Part shown: positions 1 through 10,001 of the stretch, piece after piece
Numbering within the stretch: the stretch's first letter is position 1
Layout of the letters: the number at the start of each line of letters is the position of its first letter
DNA from: Variovorax sp. PBL-E5
GTDB lineage: Bacteria; Pseudomonadota; Gammaproteobacteria; Burkholderiales; Burkholderiaceae_C
Assembly: GCF_901827185.1 (NCBI RefSeq)
Contig: NZ_LR594671.1
Span: 1,674,001-1,738,000 of the forward strand
Direction: 5' to 3'
DNA length: 64,000 nucleotides
Made by a program: the position numbers and the translations under genes
The notes under the pieces: model-generated
Seen by the model: the letters and a program-made list of their open reading frames with translations, nothing else
What the model was told of the DNA's origin: nothing
Databases searched by the model: none

Positions 1-441
1 GCCCTGGTCGTGTCGATGCCGCTCTGGCTCATCCCGCCGCTGGTGCTGGTCCTTCCACCGCTGATCTGGGGTTGGCTGACCTACCGCGTGATGAGCTTCG
101 ATGCGCTGTCCGGCCACGCGAGCCCGGAGGAGCGCGACGTGCTCCTGCGGGTGCATCGGCTGCCGCTGCTGGGCATCGGCGTGCTGTGCGGCTACCTGGG
201 CGCGGCACCCAGCATCGTCTGGGCGTCGGGGCTGCTGTTCGCCGCGGCTTTCTTCGTCCTCGTGCCGCTCGCGATCTGGATCTACACGCTCGTGTTCGCG
301 TTCTCGGCGCTCTGGTTCGGGCACTATTGCCTCGACGCGCTGGCGCAACTGCGGGCGCAGCGCGCGGCCGCAGCCGTTTCAACTTCTGCGGTCGAGCTGG
401 CGGATGCCCGCGCGACCGCCACTCAATGGGGCGCGCCATGA
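1..441 (+). CDS. EI24-domain membrane protein, C-terminal part
   Basis: The reading frame is open from the first base of the window, so the N-terminus is missing. The visible part (about 146 residues) has hydrophobic segments near the start (PLWLIPPLVLVLPPLIWGW), around residues 50-90 and around 90-115, with a charged loop ALSGHASPEERD between the first two. That loop and the following hydrophobic pattern fit the EI24/CysZ-like family of inner-membrane proteins, which in Enterobacteria includes a sulfate permease (CysZ). Whether this one transports anything is unknown. The stop codon overlaps the next start as ATGA, so translation of the downstream gene is probably coupled. Confidence 0.7.
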   Translation, partial: ALVVSMPLWLIPPLVLVLPPLIWGWLTYRVMSFDALSGHASPEERDVLLRVHRLPLLGIGVLCGYLGAAPSIVWASGLLFAAAFFVLVPLAIWIYTLVFAFSALWFGHYCLDALAQLRAQRAAAAVSTSAVELADARATATQWGAP

Positions 442-1238
442 CCCGTGCATTCGGTCTGATCGTCGTCGGCGACGAAATCCTCTCCGGCAAGCGTGCCGAC
501 AAGCACATGCCCAAGGTGATCGAACTGCTCGCCGCGCGCGGCCTCGAGCTGGCCTGGGCCGAATACGTCGGCGACGTGCCCACACGCATCACGGCCGCGC
601 TGGAACGGGCCTTCGCGTCGGGCGACATCGTGTTTTCCACCGGTGGTATCGGCGCCACTCCGGACGATCACACCCGCCAGTGCGCCGCCAAGGCGTTGCG
701 GGTTCCGCTGGCCCTGCATCCCGAAGCCGAGCTGCTGATTCGCGAGCGCATGCAGGACACGGCACGCGAGCAAGGCACCGCCTACGAGGCGGACCGCCCG
801 GACAACGTCCATCGCCTCAACATGGGCGTGTTTCCGCAGGGTGCGACAATCATCCGCAACCCCTACAACAAGATTCCGGGCTTCAGCGTCGGGCATGTGC
901 ATTTCGTGCCGGGCTTTCCGATCATGGCCTGGCCGATGATCGAATCGGTGCTCGACACGCAGTACGCCGAGCTTTTCGCCCGCGGCTCCGCGGTCGAGAA
1001 ATCCGTGATCGTCTACGGTGCCATGGAGGCGGCGCTGACGCCGCTCATGGAAGCCGTCGAGCACGCGCATCCGGGCATCAAGGTGTTCAGCCTGCCGAGC
1101 GTGGACCATGCCGTGCACGGTCGTCACATCGAACTCGGCGTCAAGGGCCCGGCCGATCGTATCGAGTCCGCCTATGCGGCGCTGATCGAGGGACTGCACG
1201 GCTTTAAGGCAAAGCTTGGCCCCGAATTGGTGCGCTAA
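438..1238 (+). CDS. MoCF/CinA-N domain protein
   Basis: A 266-residue protein starting at the ATG that overlaps the upstream stop (ATGA). The N-terminus GLIVVGDEILSGKRADKH and the motif FSTGGIGATPDDHT are hallmarks of the molybdopterin-binding (MoCF) fold found in MogA, MoeA and the N-terminal half of CinA. The C-terminal CinA amidase domain (NMN deamidase, PncC-like) is absent, so this is the stand-alone version common in proteobacteria. Such proteins are annotated as competence/damage-inducible protein A or molybdopterin-binding protein; nucleotide or pterin binding is expected from the fold, but the physiological substrate is unknown. Confidence 0.85.
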   Translation: MTRAFGLIVVGDEILSGKRADKHMPKVIELLAARGLELAWAEYVGDVPTRITAALERAFASGDIVFSTGGIGATPDDHTRQCAAKALRVPLALHPEAELLIRERMQDTAREQGTAYEADRPDNVHRLNMGVFPQGATIIRNPYNKIPGFSVGHVHFVPGFPIMAWPMIESVLDTQYAELFARGSAVEKSVIVYGAMEAALTPLMEAVEHAHPGIKVFSLPSVDHAVHGRHIELGVKGPADRIESAYAALIEGLHGFKAKLGPELVR

Positions 1239-1262
1239 CTTGGTGCGCACCATTTTGGCTGC
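1229..1262 (+). promoter_or_regulatory. candidate NtrC-binding region upstream of glnA
   Basis: GGTGCGC occurs at 1229-1235 and 1242-1248, and GGTGCGCACC at 1242-1251 is a perfect palindrome; GCACCATTTTGG (1247-1258) resembles the half-site pair of NtrC enhancers (GCACC-N5-GGTGC), although the right half-site is imperfect. The cluster lies about 75-95 bp upstream of the sigma-54 promoter, a normal enhancer distance. NtrC itself is encoded downstream at 4617-6137. Confidence 0.5.
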
Positions 1263-1322
1263 AAAATGCCGACTGACGGCCGCCCCGGGGATGCCCAGCG
1301 CGTGTTCCGCGCGCGCCCGCAA

Positions 1323-1339
1323 TGGCATAGAAACTGCAT
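1323..1339 (+). promoter_or_regulatory. sigma-54 promoter of glnA
   Basis: TGGCATAGAAACTGCAT has the invariant GG (1324-1325) and GC (1336-1337) exactly ten bases apart, as in the -24/-12 element read by RpoN. The predicted transcription start, around 1348, leaves a leader of about 38 bases with AGGAGAA (1374-1380) before the glnA ATG. A sigma-54 promoter with NtrC enhancers is the standard nitrogen-limitation control of glnA. Confidence 0.8.
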
Positions 1340-1385
1340 TCCCGATTCCGTACTTCCAACCACTATCCAAACCAGGAGAAACCTG

Positions 1386-2801
1386 ATGGCAAAGACCGTC
1401 GCCGATGTACTCAAACTCGTGAAGGAAAACGAGGTCAAGTTCGTCGACTTCCGATTCACCGACACCCGCGGCAAGGAGCAGCACGTGACCGTGCCGGTCT
1501 CGGCGTTCGACGAAGGCAAGTTCACCGATGGCCACGCCTTCGACGGCTCCTCGATCGCCGGATGGAAGGGCATCGAGGCCTCGGACATGCAGCTCATGCC
1601 CGACCCCAACACGGCCAACATCGATCCCTTCTTCGAAGAGACCACGCTGATCCTGACCTGCGACGTGGTCGATCCGTCGGACGGCAAGCCCTACGAGCGC
1701 GACCCGCGTTCCCTGGCCAAGCGCGCCGAGGCGTACATGAAGGCATCCGGCTTGGGCGACACCGCCTTCTTCGGTCCGGAGCCCGAATTCTTCGTGTTCG
1801 ACGGCGTGCGCTGGCAGAACGACATGTCCGGCTGCTTCGTCAAGATCGAATCCGAGGAAGCCTCGTGGAACACCGGCAAGGAGTTCGAGCACGGCAACAC
1901 CGGCCACCGTCCCGCCACCAAGGGCGGCTACTTCCCGGTGCCGCCGGTCGACAGCTTCCAGGACATGCGCTCCGAGATGTGCCTGGTGCTCGAATCGCTG
2001 GGCATCCCGGTCGAAGTGCACCACCACGAAGTGGCCAACGCGGGCCAGATGGAGCTCGGCACCAAGTTCAGCACGCTGATCCAGCGCGCCGACTGGATCC
2101 AGCTGCAGAAGTACGTGATCCACAACGTGGCCCACGCCTACGGCAAGACCGCGACCTTCATGCCCAAGCCGATCGTCGGCGACAACGGCTCCGGCATGCA
2201 CGTGCACCAGTCGGTCTGGAAGGACGGCAAGAACCTGTTCGCCGGCGACGGTTACGCGGGCCTGAGCGATTTCGCGCTGCACTACATCGGCGGCATCATC
2301 AAGCATGCCCGTGCGCTGAACGCCATCACGAACCCCGGCACCAACAGCTACAAGCGCCTGGTGCCCGGCTTCGAGGCGCCGGTGAAGCTGGCCTACTCGG
2401 CCAAGAACCGTTCCGCGTCGATCCGCATTCCGTTCGTCGCGAACCCGAAGGGCCGCCGCGTCGAAGCGCGCTTCCCCGATCCGCTGATGAACCCGTACCT
2501 GGGCTTCGCGGCCCTGTTGATGGCCGGTCTCGACGGCGTCGAGAACAAGATCCATCCGGGCGAAGCGGCCAGCAAGGACCTCTACCACCTGCCGCCGGAA
2601 GAAGACGCACTGATCCCGACCGTGTGCCACAGCCTCGACCAGGCGCTGGAGTATCTCGACAAGGACCGTGCCTTCCTGACCAAGGGCGGCGTGTTCACCG
2701 ATGCGTACATCGATGCCTACATCGATCTCAAGATGCAGGAAGTCACCCGCTTCCGGATGGCGACGCACCCGGTCGAGTTCGACATGTACTACTCCTTGTA
2801 A
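1386..2801 (+). CDS. glnA: type I glutamine synthetase
   Basis: ATP-dependent amidation of glutamate with ammonium; a cytoplasmic dodecamer and the main entry point for nitrogen. The 471-residue length, the DGSSI motif (53-57), the NAGQMELG metal-binding segment, and [10 protein letters not shown] are typical of GSI-beta enzymes. The adenylylation site is present as DLYHLPPEE with the tyrosine near residue 400, so activity should be controlled by GlnE. The start was set at the ATG preceded by AGGAGAA rather than an in-frame upstream codon, because MAKTVADVL is the conserved N-terminus. It is followed by a strong intrinsic terminator and then the ntrBC pair that regulates it. Confidence 0.98.
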   Translation: MAKTVADVLKLVKENEVKFVDFRFTDTRGKEQHVTVPVSAFDEGKFTDGHAFDGSSIAGWKGIEASDMQLMPDPNTANIDPFFEETTLILTCDVVDPSDGKPYERDPRSLAKRAEAYMKASGLGDTAFFGPEPEFFVFDGVRWQNDMSGCFVKIESEEASWNTGKEFEHGNTGHRPATKGGYFPVPPVDSFQDMRSEMCLVLESLGIPVEVHHHEVANAGQMELGTKFSTLIQRADWIQLQKYVIHNVAHAYGKTATFMPKPIVGDNGSGMHVHQSVWKDGKNLFAGDGYAGLSDFALHYIGGIIKHARALNAITNPGTNSYKRLVPGFEAPVKLAYSAKNRSASIRIPFVANPKGRRVEARFPDPLMNPYLGFAALLMAGLDGVENKIHPGEAASKDLYHLPPEEDALIPTVCHSLDQALEYLDKDRAFLTKGGVFTDAYIDAYIDLKMQEVTRFRMATHPVEFDMYYSL

Positions 2802-2837
2802 TGTTGCTCGCCCCGGGGCTTCGCGCACGATTGCGTT

Positions 2838-2864
2838 AAAAAGGACGGCACCGCCGTCCTTTTT
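2838..2864 (+). terminator. intrinsic terminator after glnA
   Basis: A perfect 12-bp stem (AAAAAGGACGGC / GCCGTCCTTTTT) around a 3-base loop, ending in a T-run, begins 37 bases after the glnA stop. It is the clearest Rho-independent terminator in the window and should separate glnA from the genes downstream. Confidence 0.92.
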
Positions 2865-2940
2865 CTTTGGTCGGGAACCTCGGCGTGCTTGCTGCTTCGA
2901 ATTGCAACGAGAATGCCGATTTGCCGTGCTACCCAGATCC

Positions 2941-3456
2941 ATGACCATGAAGACACTTCCCGCTTTCCTGCTGGCCGCCTTCGCGGCAGCCGGCGTGCAC
3001 GTTCAGGCCCAGGCACAGGAGCGTGTCTGGCGCTGCGGCAACGAATACACCAACAACGCGACCGTCGCCCAGCAGCGCGGCTGCAAGGTGATGGAAGGCG
3101 GCAACGTCACCGTGGTGCAGGGCACCCGTCCCGCGGCCGCTGCGGCGTCAGGGGGCGGTGCGGTTCGGGCGCCGGCCGGCAGTCCCCGGGTCGACAGCGC
3201 CGACCAGCGTGCGCGCGACGGCGAGGCCCGTTCGGTGCTGCAGTCAGAACTCAAAAAGGCGGAAGACCGCCAGGCCCAGCTTCGGAAGGACTACAACAAT
3301 GGCGAGCCCGAAAAGCAGGGCAGCGAGAGCAAGAACTACCAGAAGTATCTCGACCGCGTGGCCGACATGAAGGCCGAGATCGCGCGCAACGAGAGCGACA
3401 TCGCGGGCATCCGCCGCGAGCTCGGTCGCCTGCCGCCGCAGCCGTCCAGTCCCTGA
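2941..3456 (+). CDS. secreted coiled-coil protein of unknown function
   Basis: A 171-residue protein with a signal peptide (MKTLPAFLLAAFAAAGVHVQAQA, cleavage near AQA-QE), then a short segment WRCGNEYTNNATVAQQRGCKV with two cysteines that could form a disulfide, an Ala/Gly-rich linker, and a charged C-terminal half (about residues 100-160) predicted to be helical or coiled coil. The N-terminal segment resembles DUF4124-type periplasmic domains, but this is by eye. It sits between glnA and ntrB, a placement seen in related Burkholderiales, with no evident link to nitrogen control. ATGs at 2941 and 2947 are both possible starts; neither has a strong ribosome-binding site. Confidence 0.7.
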   Translation: MTMKTLPAFLLAAFAAAGVHVQAQAQERVWRCGNEYTNNATVAQQRGCKVMEGGNVTVVQGTRPAAAAASGGGAVRAPAGSPRVDSADQRARDGEARSVLQSELKKAEDRQAQLRKDYNNGEPEKQGSESKNYQKYLDRVADMKAEIARNESDIAGIRRELGRLPPQPSSP

Positions 3457-3517
3457 ATGGCGCTGTCTTCTTCGGCATTGCACTTGCCGGCCATTCGCCC
3501 GACGGCGGCCTGAGCGC

Positions 3518-4594
3518 ATGGCCTTCGGCAAGCCCGCGGGCGCCGGCAAGCGCTTCCAGTCCTTCGATCTGCTGTCCACGCTGATTGCGGTGGTCCGCAT
3601 GGACGGCTCCGTGCTGTTCGCCAACTCGGGCCTCGAGGATGCGCTCGGCACCTCCCGCCGAACGCTCGAGGGCTCGCAGTTCGGCGCCTGCTTCCACGAG
3701 CCGCACGTGCTGCGCACCGCCATCGAGGGTGCGCGCAGCAACGACTTCGCGACGCTGCGCTACGAAGCGCTGCTGCGCCGCGTCAACCATGACCTGATGC
3801 CGGTGCTGGTGACACTCGCGCAGAGCGACCGGCCCGGCGAGCTGATCATCGAGATGTCGGCGCTCGAGCAGCAGGCGCGGCAGGACCGCGAGGAGCGGCT
3901 GCTCGATCAGGCGCAAGCCAACAAGGAACTGATCCGCAACCTCGCGCACGAGATCAAGAATCCGCTCGGCGGCATCCGCGGCGCGGCGCAGCTGCTGCAG
4001 ATGGAAGTCGAGTCGCGCGACCTCATCGAATACACGCAGGTGATCATCCATGAAGCCGATCGGCTGCAGACTTTGGTCGATCGCCTGCTGGCGCCGCACC
4101 GCCGGCCGCATGTCGTCGGTGACGTCAACATCCACGAGGTGTGCGAACGGGTGCGTTCCGTGATCCTCGCGGAGTTTCCGCGCGACCTGCACATCGAGCG
4201 CGATTTCGACGTGTCGATTCCCGAGTTTCGCGGCGATCGCGAGCAGCTCATCCAGGCCACGCTCAACATCGTCCACAACGCGGCGCAGGCGCTCGCCGAG
4301 CGTCGCGCGGCCGGCGATGCGCAGATCACCTTCAGGACCCGCATCGCGCGCCAGGTGATCTTCAACAAGCAGTGGTATCGACTGGCACTGGAATTGCATG
4401 TCATCGACAATGGACCGGGTGTGCCGGACACGATCAAGGACCGTATCTTCTATCCACTCGTTTCGGGCAGGGAAGGCGGGACTGGGCTGGGATTGACGCT
4501 CGCGCAAACTTTTGTGCAGCAGCATCATGGCGTGATCGAGTGCGACAGCGTCCCGGGACGAACCGATTTCAAGATATTGATACCGCTGCCCTAG
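3518..4594 (+). CDS. glnL: nitrogen regulation sensor kinase NtrB
   Basis: Cytoplasmic histidine kinase of the nitrogen two-component system; with PII it phosphorylates or dephosphorylates NtrC. Residues about 15-110 form a PAS domain (LLSTLIAVVRMDGSVLFAN). The H-box is RNLAHEIKNPLGG with the phospho-acceptor His near 144, followed by an N-box (ATLNIVHNAAQ) and G-boxes (DNGPGVPD, GGTGLGLTLA). There is no transmembrane segment, and the 358-residue length is normal for NtrB. The gene ends 22 bases before ntrC, and the order glnA-glnL-glnG is the classical one. Confidence 0.97.
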   Translation: MAFGKPAGAGKRFQSFDLLSTLIAVVRMDGSVLFANSGLEDALGTSRRTLEGSQFGACFHEPHVLRTAIEGARSNDFATLRYEALLRRVNHDLMPVLVTLAQSDRPGELIIEMSALEQQARQDREERLLDQAQANKELIRNLAHEIKNPLGGIRGAAQLLQMEVESRDLIEYTQVIIHEADRLQTLVDRLLAPHRRPHVVGDVNIHEVCERVRSVILAEFPRDLHIERDFDVSIPEFRGDREQLIQATLNIVHNAAQALAERRAAGDAQITFRTRIARQVIFNKQWYRLALELHVIDNGPGVPDTIKDRIFYPLVSGREGGTGLGLTLAQTFVQQHHGVIECDSVPGRTDFKILIPLP

Positions 4595-4616
4595 CAGCCA
4601 GGCAACAAGGAGCTGC

Positions 4617-6137
<1,521 letters not shown>

Positions 6138-6155
6138 ATTCACCGCCGGCGGCGA

Positions 6156-6665
6156 TCAGCGGCTGCGCTGCCCTTCGGTGATCGAGTCGAGCTGGAACTG
6201 GCCGCTCTTGTCCCACAACCAGGTATCGACATAGGTGTGCGCGCCGAGCTTGCCGGGGTTGGGCAGCGGTGAGGCCTCGCGAATGAGTTCGGCGATCTTT
6301 CCGCTCACCTCCGGCGCATGGCTCGGCGTGCGGCTGAAGTGCACGCCGGTCACGTGACCCGTGCTGTCGATGTCGGTTTCCGTGACCACCACGGCGTAGA
6401 CCAGCGGCGGGATGCGGCCCTTGTAGATGCGCTTCGGATAGGTCTTGTAGATGTGCCTGGCGCCGATCTTCCGATAGGCGCGCACGGCTGGCGTTTGCGC
6501 CGTGATCAACCGCACGGTCGGCACTTCGTTCGAGGGCCCTGCGGCTTCGTTCCCGGCCTGCGGCGTGGCGGCGGGCGCGCCTTCGTTCGTGCCCTGTTTG
6601 AACAGGCCGCAACCGGAGAGACCGAGCGTGACGGCCAGCACCGACAGGACGAGAGAGATTTTCAT
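6156..6665 (-). CDS. hypothetical lipoprotein
   Basis: A 169-residue protein with a lipoprotein signal (KISLVLSVLAVTLGLSGCGLF, lipobox LSGC with Cys about residue 20), a Pro/Ala/Asn-rich linker, and a globular part from about residue 50 (YKTYPKRIYKGRIPPLVYAV) ending in a segment with GHVTGVHFSRTPSHAP. The alternation of basic strand and GHVTG turn recalls the C-terminal domain of TonB-like energy transducers, but that is a weak visual match. The start overlaps the xthA stop (ATGA), so it is translated from the xthA message. It converges on ntrC with 18 bases between the stops. Confidence 0.7.
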   Translation of the reverse strand: MKISLVLSVLAVTLGLSGCGLFKQGTNEGAPAATPQAGNEAAGPSNEVPTVRLITAQTPAVRAYRKIGARHIYKTYPKRIYKGRIPPLVYAVVVTETDIDSTGHVTGVHFSRTPSHAPEVSGKIAELIREASPLPNPGKLGAHTYVDTWLWDKSGQFQLDSITEGQRSR

Positions 6666-7441
6666 GCGTCGATCTCGATGGTCACGGGCGCGTGGTCGCT
6701 CGGCTTTTCCCATTTGCGCGGCACCCGGTCGATCATGCACGACTTCACCCGCGGCACGAGCGGCGCGCTCACGAGCACGTGGTCGATGCGCAGGCCGCGG
6801 TTCTTCTGATAGCCCAGCATGCGGTAGTCCCACCACGAGTAGCTTTTCTCGGGCTGATCGAACAGCCGGAAGCCGTCGGTCAGACCGAGCTGGAGCAGCC
6901 CCTTGAAATGGTCGCGCTCCTCGGTCGTGTGGTGGATGGTTTCCGCCAGGCCCACGGGGTCGAAGCTGTCGCGGTCCTCGGGTGCGATGTTGAAGTCGCC
7001 GAGCAGCACGAGCTGCGGATGCGCGGCAAGTTCACCGTGCAGCCAGTCGTGCAGCGCACGCAGCCAGTTCATCTTGTAGGCGAACTTGTCGCTGCCCGGT
7101 GCCTGGCCGTTGACGAAGTAGCCGTTGACGATACGCAGCGGGCCCGCGGGCGTGTCGAGCGTCGCGCTGATCACGCGCGAATGCTCGTCGGTGAAGCCGC
7201 CGATGTTCTTCACCACGTCGCGCACCGGCGTGCGACTCAGGATCGCGACGCCGTTGTAGGTTTTCTGACCGAACACGACGGCCTCGTAGCCGGCCGACTT
7301 CAGCACGTCGAGCGGGAACTTGTCGTCGCTCATCTTGAGTTCCTGCAGGCACAGGACATCGACCGGGTTGGCGATCAGCCAGTCGAGCACGTGCTGCAGG
7401 CGGGCGGTGAGGGAGTTGACGTTCCAAGTGGCGATTTTCAT
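6662..7441 (-). CDS. xthA: exodeoxyribonuclease III
   Basis: Apurinic/apyrimidinic endonuclease and 3'-5' exonuclease of base-excision repair. The 259-residue protein starts MKIATWNVNSLTAR and contains the EEP-fold active-site motifs CLQELK (catalytic Glu), YFVNG, LLGDFNIAPEDRD (catalytic Asp/Asn) and the terminal SDHAPV (catalytic His). Length and motif spacing match the XthA branch. It is followed with a 4-bp overlap by a lipoprotein gene, an arrangement with no obvious functional meaning. Confidence 0.96.
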   Translation of the reverse strand: MKIATWNVNSLTARLQHVLDWLIANPVDVLCLQELKMSDDKFPLDVLKSAGYEAVVFGQKTYNGVAILSRTPVRDVVKNIGGFTDEHSRVISATLDTPAGPLRIVNGYFVNGQAPGSDKFAYKMNWLRALHDWLHGELAAHPQLVLLGDFNIAPEDRDSFDPVGLAETIHHTTEERDHFKGLLQLGLTDGFRLFDQPEKSYSWWDYRMLGYQKNRGLRIDHVLVSAPLVPRVKSCMIDRVPRKWEKPSDHAPVTIEIDA

Positions 7442-7583
7442 GGGTCTTGCAAGCTCTCGATGGATCCCGCCGGCGCAGCCGACTTCCGCGGCGCCACGCA
7501 GAGCCCGGAGGTTAACAACAAAAAAGGCGCAGGACGTAGGCTTCGAGCGCATCCGGCACCACGACGCGAGGCGCTTCAAGACG

Positions 7584-8033
7584 CTAGAAAAGCGGCGCGA
7601 GCCGCTCTGCAACCCGCGCCAGGAACGCTTCGTCATCGGCGCCGAACGCGGCCCTGTCGTCCGAGTCGACGTCGATCTGGGCGAGATAGGCGTCGCCGCG
7701 AAGAATGGGAAAGACGATCTCGGACTGCGTCTCGAGATTGCAGGCCAGATAGCGCGGATCGCTTCCCACGTCCGTCACGACGACCGGCGCCCGGGTCTGG
7801 ACGCTGGCGCCGCAGATGCCCTTGCCGGAGGGAATGCGGGTGTGTTCCGTGACGCGCCCATGGAAGGCCTTGAGCACCAGCGTGTCTTCTTCCAGCGCAT
7901 AGAGGTAGACACCGGTGTAGCCTGGCAGCTGCTGCAGGATCCGGCAGGCAGCCGTGAGCTTCTGCGCCGGCGCATCGGCGGTCTGCAGCGCGGCTTCCAC
8001 CGCCTGCAATGCGCGTTCATGATCGGGTTTCAT
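7584..8033 (-). CDS. GAF-domain protein related to free methionine-(R)-sulfoxide reductase
   Basis: A single 149-residue GAF domain. The segments IPSGKGICG, YLACN and SEIVFPI match the active-site region of free methionine-(R)-sulfoxide reductase (E. coli YebR/MsrC), an enzyme reducing free Met-R-sulfoxide with thioredoxin. Cys74 and Cys98 are spaced 24 residues apart, exactly as Cys94 and Cys118 of the E. coli enzyme, but the position of E. coli Cys84 (ten before Cys74) is His64. With one of three redox cysteines missing it may use a two-cysteine mechanism or be a ligand-binding GAF protein. Its start overlaps the stop of a truncated transporter gene (ATGA). Confidence 0.75.
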   Translation of the reverse strand: MKPDHERALQAVEAALQTADAPAQKLTAACRILQQLPGYTGVYLYALEEDTLVLKAFHGRVTEHTRIPSGKGICGASVQTRAPVVVTDVGSDPRYLACNLETQSEIVFPILRGDAYLAQIDVDSDDRAAFGADDEAFLARVAERLAPLF

Positions 8034-8305
8034 CGGCCGAGATTAGCACTCCGACCGCGCACGTGGCCGCCCTGCTTGAGGTAGACCTCGTCCATCGGCG
8101 ACGGCGGTCCCCAGATCGAGTTGGGCACGTTGCCGACGTTCTTTGCGGTCGCCGTGTAGTAGGGCACCTGGTTGATGATGTAGAGCGGCAATTCGTCGGT
8201 CACGATCTTCTGCAAGGCCGCGTAGCAGGCCTTGCGCTGCGTCGGGTCGAGGCTGGCGCCGGCCGCGTTGAGCAGCTCGTCGAGCTTCGGGTTGAGAGAG
8301 CCGCC
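8030..8305 (-). pseudogene. remnant of a peptide/solute ABC transporter substrate-binding protein (C-terminus only)
   Basis: About 90 codons of frame from a family 5 extracellular solute-binding protein survive: LNPKLDELLNAAGASLDPTQ, ALQKIVTDELPLYIINQVPY and the terminal region are typical of the last 90 residues of DppA/OppA-like proteins. Upstream of about 8305 the similarity stops abruptly and the DNA instead encodes, on the other strand, part of an amidohydrolase. About 80% of the gene is therefore gone. The natural stop is intact and overlaps the GAF gene start. Confidence 0.75.
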
Positions 8306-9067
8306 GCGTGCTTCTCGAAGGCGGTGAAGCTGTTCGCCGACGGCGCGATGTTCTCGCAACTGATGCAGATGAATCCGCCCGGCTGCATCGACGGCCACCA
8401 TGGCGAATGGCTGATGAGTCCCGCGGTGCTCACCGAGGGCGTGCGCGTGTTCTGGGATGCAGGCTACCAGTTGCACGTGCACGTGAATGGCGACGGCGGC
8501 ATGGACGCCGTGCTCGCGGCGCAGATCGTGCGGGCCGGCTCGATGGTGCGCCACGGGCTGCGCGTGCCCTTCCATTCCGATTTCATGATGGCGCCGATGG
8601 CGCCGCTGCTGCTTGCATGGTGTGCCGCGACGCGCACCACCCGTTCGGGCCGCCGTGTCTCGCCCGAAGAGATGCTCGGCGTCGAGCAGGTCTTGCGCGG
8701 CATCACGATCGATGCCGCGTTCGCGCTGCGGCTCGACCACGAGATCGGCTCCATCGTGGCCGGCAAGAAGGCGGACTTCACGGTGCTCGAGGACGACCTT
8801 TTCGAGCTCGGCGCCGAACGCCTGAAGGACGTGCGCGTGGCGGGCACGGTCTTCGAAGGCGACGTGCACCTGCTCGAACGGCCGCTGGCCAGGCTGCTGG
8901 CCGGCGCTGCGGCGCCGAGGCCCGTTTCCGCGATGCGCGCGAGTGCGCCGCATGGGCGTTATCGCAAGCCGGCCTCCGCCGTGTGTTGCGGGCCGGATGG
9001 CGACCCCTGCGTGTTCCTGCGCCAGCTCGCGAGCGCCCGTGTGGCAGAAGGGCCGCGCGCCGCCTGA
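8306..9067 (+). pseudogene. remnant of a YtcJ-like amidohydrolase
   Basis: The frame reads KAVKLFADGAMFSQL, then YQLHVHVNGDGGMDAVL, then SMVRHGLRVPFHSDFMMAP and DHEIGSIVAGKKADFTVLE, which are metal-dependent amidohydrolase (amidohydrolase_3, YtcJ-type) motifs in correct order. The N-terminal half, including the first HxH metal motif, is missing. The stretch normally found between the HVNGDGGMD and HSDF motifs looks about 80-100 residues too short, which would be an internal in-frame deletion. There is no credible start codon, so it is not expected to make an active enzyme. Confidence 0.75.
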
Positions 9068-9079
9068 GGCGCGGACCCG

Positions 9080-9988
9080 TCAGGCATCGGCGAAGTGCTC
9101 GAACAGCAGATCCCGCAGCCACCGGTTGCCCGGATCGCGGTGGTAGCGCGTGTGCCAGAACATGTTGATGGCGATCTGCGGCAGGTCGGCCGGATGCGGC
9201 CGCCAGACCAAATCGAAAGGTTCGGCGATGCGAAGGGCGAGGCGTTCGGGCACGGTGGCGATCAGCGGCGTGGCGCTGAGGATGTGTCCCAGGGCCGTGT
9301 AGTGCGGCACGGTGAGCCGGATGCGCCGTGCGATGCCGCGCGCCGCCATCAGCTCGTCGACGTGGCCATGGCCGGTTCCGGCGGCGTGGACCCGCAGATG
9401 CTCCGCGGCGCGGAAGTCGCTCAGGCTCAGCGTCGACTTGGCAGCCACCGGCAGCTTCGCGCTGAAGACGCAGACATAGCGCTCCCTGAGCAGCAGGCGC
9501 TGGAAGATGCCGGCCTTGAGCTGCGGCAGCAGGCCGACCGCGAGATCGACCTCGCCGGCCTCCATCGACTCGCGCAGCCGGTTGGTGGTGTTGCGCACCG
9601 TGCTGATCGACACGCCCGGCGCCGTCTCCAGCAAGGCCTCCATCAGGATCGGGACGAAGGAGATCTCGCCGACGTCGGTCGTGGCCAGCGTGAAGCTGCG
9701 CGTGCTGGTGGCCGGGTCGAAGGTCGTGTGCCGGTTCAGCGCGCCGTGCAGCGTGCCCATCGCGAGCGCCACCGGTTCGGCCAGCTGCAGCGCGAAAGGC
9801 GTCGGCGCCATGCCGTGCGCGGTGCGCAGGAACAGGTCGTCGCCGAGCAGCTTGCGCAGGCGCGCCAGTGCATTGCTGATGGCCGGCTGCGACAGGCCGA
9901 GGCCTTCGGCCACCGCCGATACGCGCTTCTCGGTCAGCATGCGGTCGAAGACCAGCAACAAGTTGAGATCGATGTCTCGAAGCTCCAT
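9080..9988 (-). CDS. LysR-family transcriptional regulator
   Basis: A 302-residue LTTR. The N-terminal winged helix-turn-helix is clear (MELRDIDLNLLLVFDRML, then VSAVAEGLGLSQPAISNALARLR). The effector domain from about residue 90 (RSFTLATTDVGEISFVP) is of the NodD/NahR/LinR-like branch, which mostly responds to aromatic or phenolic compounds. Its start faces a palindrome-rich region and a small divergent gene. The probable target was the locus now destroyed at 8.0-9.1 kb or the small gene at 10100; the remaining neighbourhood does not decide this. Confidence 0.93.
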   Translation of the reverse strand: MELRDIDLNLLLVFDRMLTEKRVSAVAEGLGLSQPAISNALARLRKLLGDDLFLRTAHGMAPTPFALQLAEPVALAMGTLHGALNRHTTFDPATSTRSFTLATTDVGEISFVPILMEALLETAPGVSISTVRNTTNRLRESMEAGEVDLAVGLLPQLKAGIFQRLLLRERYVCVFSAKLPVAAKSTLSLSDFRAAEHLRVHAAGTGHGHVDELMAARGIARRIRLTVPHYTALGHILSATPLIATVPERLALRIAEPFDLVWRPHPADLPQIAINMFWHTRYHRDPGNRWLRDLLFEHFADA

Positions 9989-10001
9989 GGGCCTCCCCTT
10001 T

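Noticed and set aside
423..2948. Long minus-strand open frame opposite glnA and the MoCF gene
   Set aside because: Antisense shadow; glnA and its neighbours on the plus strand have full domain support.
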